From IMG/VR virus record IMGVR_UViG_3300021142_000042, positions 1-51,905 of that record: a stretch of DNA of 51,905 nt; one strand, written 5' to 3'. The DNA comes from a virus. The translations under genes were made by a program, and so were the position numbers. A model generated the notes under the pieces. That model had not been told where the DNA came from. It made no database searches and saw only the letters and a program-made list of their open reading frames with translations. This document shows, piece after piece, positions 50,174 through 51,905 of the stretch (within the stretch, counting starts at the first letter, position 1; every line of letters begins with the position of its first letter).

Positions 50174-50628
50174 GGGGATACCTCGATAATGGCGAGAGCA
50201 ACACGGCAAGGAAAGCACTCGTCGCAGTCGTCGTCGTGATCGCCGTGATCGTGGTCGCATTCGCAATCGCAGCCGTTCTCTGACAGTAACTCGCGCACCC
50301 GCACCAACTTCTCGGCATTCGCATCGCAGTCGCAGAGGTTGCACGGTCCACTCGTCTTGCCGCCGTGCGCCTGGCAACGGTGGACCTTGGAGGCTTCGCG
50401 TTGCAGGACGGCCATACCTTTCTTGAGCGCGTCGCGTTCCGCCGTCACCCGCGCCAAGTCTGCCGCCAAACCATCGCGGGCGAGCTCGGCGGATTCGGCG
50501 CGGGCTGCGGTGCGGGAAGCGCAGTCGTCGCGGTCCAAGTCTCTGTAAAACGTGTCAACATCCACAGCAAGTGTTTTCCATCGCAGGCACTCCGCGCTCC
50601 AACATCGTGGGCAAGTCTCGGCGGTCAT
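50170..50628 (-). CDS. Zinc-ribbon and coiled-coil protein with metal-rich tail
   Basis: 152-aa protein. N-terminal CPRCWSAEC, a central coiled coil (ARVTAERDALKKGMAVLQRE), CNLCDC, and then a striking Cys/Asp/His segment (GCDCECDHDHGDHDDDCDEC) that should bind metal ions strongly. Start 50628 by ATGA overlap. Confidence 0.6.
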   Translation of the reverse strand: MTAETCPRCWSAECLRWKTLAVDVDTFYRDLDRDDCASRTAARAESAELARDGLAADLARVTAERDALKKGMAVLQREASKVHRCQAHGGKTSGPCNLCDCDANAEKLVRVRELLSENGCDCECDHDHGDHDDDCDECFPCRVALAIIEVSP

Positions 50629-51020
50629 TGGGATACCTCGGGTGGCGCGGGGCGTTCGCGCCAATGTGTGATCTGGAAATCGACCGGCTGCCACGCCTCA
50701 ATTCCACTGTCCGTCACGCGCCATTCAAGCCACTGAGTGCCATCGTGGCAGTTCGTGTCCACGCCGGATGTACCGAACGTGTCTACAGGATGGTACTTTT
50801 CCGGCAACCTCTCGCGCACGTCGATCCACCGCTCGCGCTCCCGCGCTTCGGCAAGTTCGGCTTCAAGCGTCGCAATCCGATCCTCAAGCGGCGCGATCAG
50901 CCCTGTGCGGCAGTCTTGAACCGCCGCAGCAGCAGGTTGGTTCACGCCACGGCTGATGCCGAGGCAATGCGGGCACATCCGCCAGTCTGGGCGCCCGTGT
51001 TCGCAGGGTAATCCGCTCAT
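50625..51020 (-). CDS. DUF551-domain protein
   Basis: 131-aa protein. N-terminal CPHC and a coiled coil, then the C-terminal pattern WIDVRERLPEKYHPV ... THWRERPAPP matching DUF551, a domain seen in many phage early proteins with unknown function. ATGA overlap with the resolvase gene. Confidence 0.7.
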   Translation of the reverse strand: MSGLPCEHGRPDWRMCPHCLGISRGVNQPAAAAVQDCRTGLIAPLEDRIATLEAELAEARERERWIDVRERLPEKYHPVDTFGTSGVDTNCHDGTQWLEWRVTDSGIEAWQPVDFQITHWRERPAPPEVSQ

Positions 51021-51595
51021 TTCGCACCTTCCTTCGCAGCCTTGCGTTCCCGCTTCGCCTTGTTCGCCGTCGCCTTGCGCTTTTTGTGCAGTTTGATCGC
51101 CTCTGGCGTCAATTGCTCGGCATTTTCATAAGCCCATCGCGCCATCCACAAAGCCGACGCCTCATCATTGCCAACCGGATAACCGACACACCGCTCGGTC
51201 AACTCGGCTTGCGGTAGTTGCAGCACAGCCTTGGCATCCTCGCCGGGTTGCAGCGTCGCCTTGACCGCCCGCGTCATCATCGCCCGCCACGACGCAGGAT
51301 TGACCCACTGGACAGGCCAGCCGTGCAACTCCGCCGCGTGACGCCAGCAGAAGATGTTGGCCCACTGTCCAGCCTGCGAGTCGAACGTTGAGCCGCCACC
51401 CTTGATCGCGGGCTGCTCCACCGTCACCAGGTCCGGCACGCCAAACCGTTTCACAAGCACAGACAACTCGCGCCAAGCGTGGGTCATCTTGGTCAACTTC
51501 GCTGGCATCGTCGCCTGCTCGCTGTGCATCACCGTGCCGTCTTCGCAGATCGCGATGCCGTATGCTCCACCTGGATCAACAGAAATTACACGCAT
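51017..51595 (-). CDS. RuvC-like Holliday junction resolvase
   Basis: 192-aa RNase H-fold nuclease. VISVDPGGAYGIA (Asp7) is the first active-site strand, LVTVEQPA (Glu60) the second, and NDEASALWMARWA (Asp144/Glu145) the third, giving the acidic cluster of RuvC-type resolvases. The C-terminus is very basic (KKRKATANKAKRERKAAKEG), suited to DNA binding. It would resolve branched DNA before packaging, acting with the RecT/exonuclease set. Ribosome-binding site AGGAGAG. Confidence 0.8.
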   Translation of the reverse strand: MRVISVDPGGAYGIAICEDGTVMHSEQATMPAKLTKMTHAWRELSVLVKRFGVPDLVTVEQPAIKGGGSTFDSQAGQWANIFCWRHAAELHGWPVQWVNPASWRAMMTRAVKATLQPGEDAKAVLQLPQAELTERCVGYPVGNDEASALWMARWAYENAEQLTPEAIKLHKKRKATANKAKRERKAAKEGAK

Positions 51596-51680
51596 TTTTC
51601 ACTCTCCTACTCGTCCAGCCCACGCCAGCCGCGTCAACCGACACGTCGCGAGTCGCCTCATTCAGTGTGCCAGCGTGGGG

Positions 51681-51697
51681 ATCTGCACCTTGCAGAT
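51681..51697 (-). terminator. Hairpin between repeat-protein and resolvase genes
   Basis: ATCTGCA (51681-51687) and TGCAGAT (51691-51697) with a 3-nt loop, in the gap after the repeat-protein stop. No T-run in leftward reading; may be an attenuator or RNA-stabilising hairpin. Confidence 0.4.
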
Positions 51698-51715
51698 TGG
51701 TCGCGGCGTTTGCCG

Positions 51716-51905
51716 CTATCGGTAGATGTTCCCCTTGACGCCAGCGTGACTCGTGACGTGCGTCAGCCCGGTGCAGCCGTCGAGGTAGATGGAGCCGCCG
51801 ACGCTCAGGCCATCGGGCAGCGCCGTGAGCCCCATGCAGCCGTCGAGGTAGATGGAGCCGCCGACGCTCAGGCCATCGGGCAGCGCCGTGAGCCCCGTGC
51901 AGCCG
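51716..51905 (-). CDS. Leucine-rich-type 21-residue repeat protein, C-terminal part (joins 1..376)
   Basis: This is the 3' part of the repeat gene that begins at 376. Bases 51820-51905 duplicate bases 1-86, so the unique coding part is 51716-51819. The last repeat degenerates into a tail ending GVKGNIYR and a TAG stop at 51716-51718. The frame is continuous across the junction (480 nt in total), which supports circular closure. The sequence alone gives no function beyond a repeat scaffold. Confidence 0.8.
   Translation of the reverse strand, partial: GCTGLTALPDGLSVGGSIYLDGCMGLTALPDGLSVGGSIYLDGCTGLTHVTSHAGVKGNIYR
51820..51905. repeat. Terminal direct repeat, right copy
   Basis: Exact copy of bases 1-86. 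Joining the two copies keeps the 63-bp repeat gene open in frame and gives a unit of about 51,819 bp. Confidence 0.9.

Noticed and set aside
51620-51660. Leftward promoter ahead of the resolvase gene (TTGACG)
   Set aside because: The -10 positions read ACGAGT or CGAGTA, a poor match, so the gene is more likely read from upstream promoters.
51779-51905. CRISPR array suspected from regular repeats at both contig ends
   Set aside because: The 63-bp units are contiguous, have no unique spacers and are coding throughout.

Overview
The window looks like an essentially complete genome of a lytic, short-tailed (podovirus-type) double-stranded DNA phage. Bases 1-86 repeat exactly as bases 51820-51905, including a distinguishing single-base variant, so the contig closes into a circle (or circularly permuted molecule) of about 51,819 bp. 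The sequence is GC-rich. A GH25 lysozyme, a probable spanin pair and several small lipoproteins point to a Gram-negative host. The host genus cannot be read from the sequence. I found no integrase, no recognisable repressor, no DNA polymerase, no primase and no phage RNA polymerase, so replication and transcription probably rely on host enzymes.

On the circular map there are two large transcription blocks. They diverge from a roughly 0.8 kb control region (about 14.5-15.3 kb) and converge at a large inverted repeat near 47.95 kb.

The leftward block runs from 14.5 kb down through position 1, re-enters at 51.8 kb and continues to 48.0 kb. It carries a DnaD/O-like replication initiator with internal iterons, a DnaB-type helicase, and an SF2 helicase split by a LAGLIDADG intein inside its Walker A motif. 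It also carries a DnaQ-like exonuclease, a DPPY DNA methyltransferase, and a PDDEXK exonuclease + RecT + SMC-like ATPase recombination set. A pentapeptide-repeat protein, a 21-residue leucine-rich-type repeat protein spanning the contig junction, a RuvC-like resolvase and a dense run of small, often Cys-rich proteins complete it. Many of these genes are chained by ATGA or GTGA stop/start overlaps. Two extra leftward promoters with a shared operator-like sequence lie inside the block (4.13 and 9.34 kb).

The rightward block (15.3-47.9 kb) starts with small unknown genes. It then has the large terminase, scaffold-like protein, major capsid protein, two related small head proteins, portal, adaptor and a tail nozzle-like protein. 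A set of unidentified virion proteins follows, then three predicted ejection proteins (224, 875 and 1587 aa), two fibre-like proteins sharing modules with an 823-aa virion protein, and the lysis genes (spanin-like pair, GH25 lysozyme). A degenerate tRNA-Cys-like gene and several small genes close the block. No tape-measure, tail-tube or sheath gene is visible, which fits podovirus morphology.
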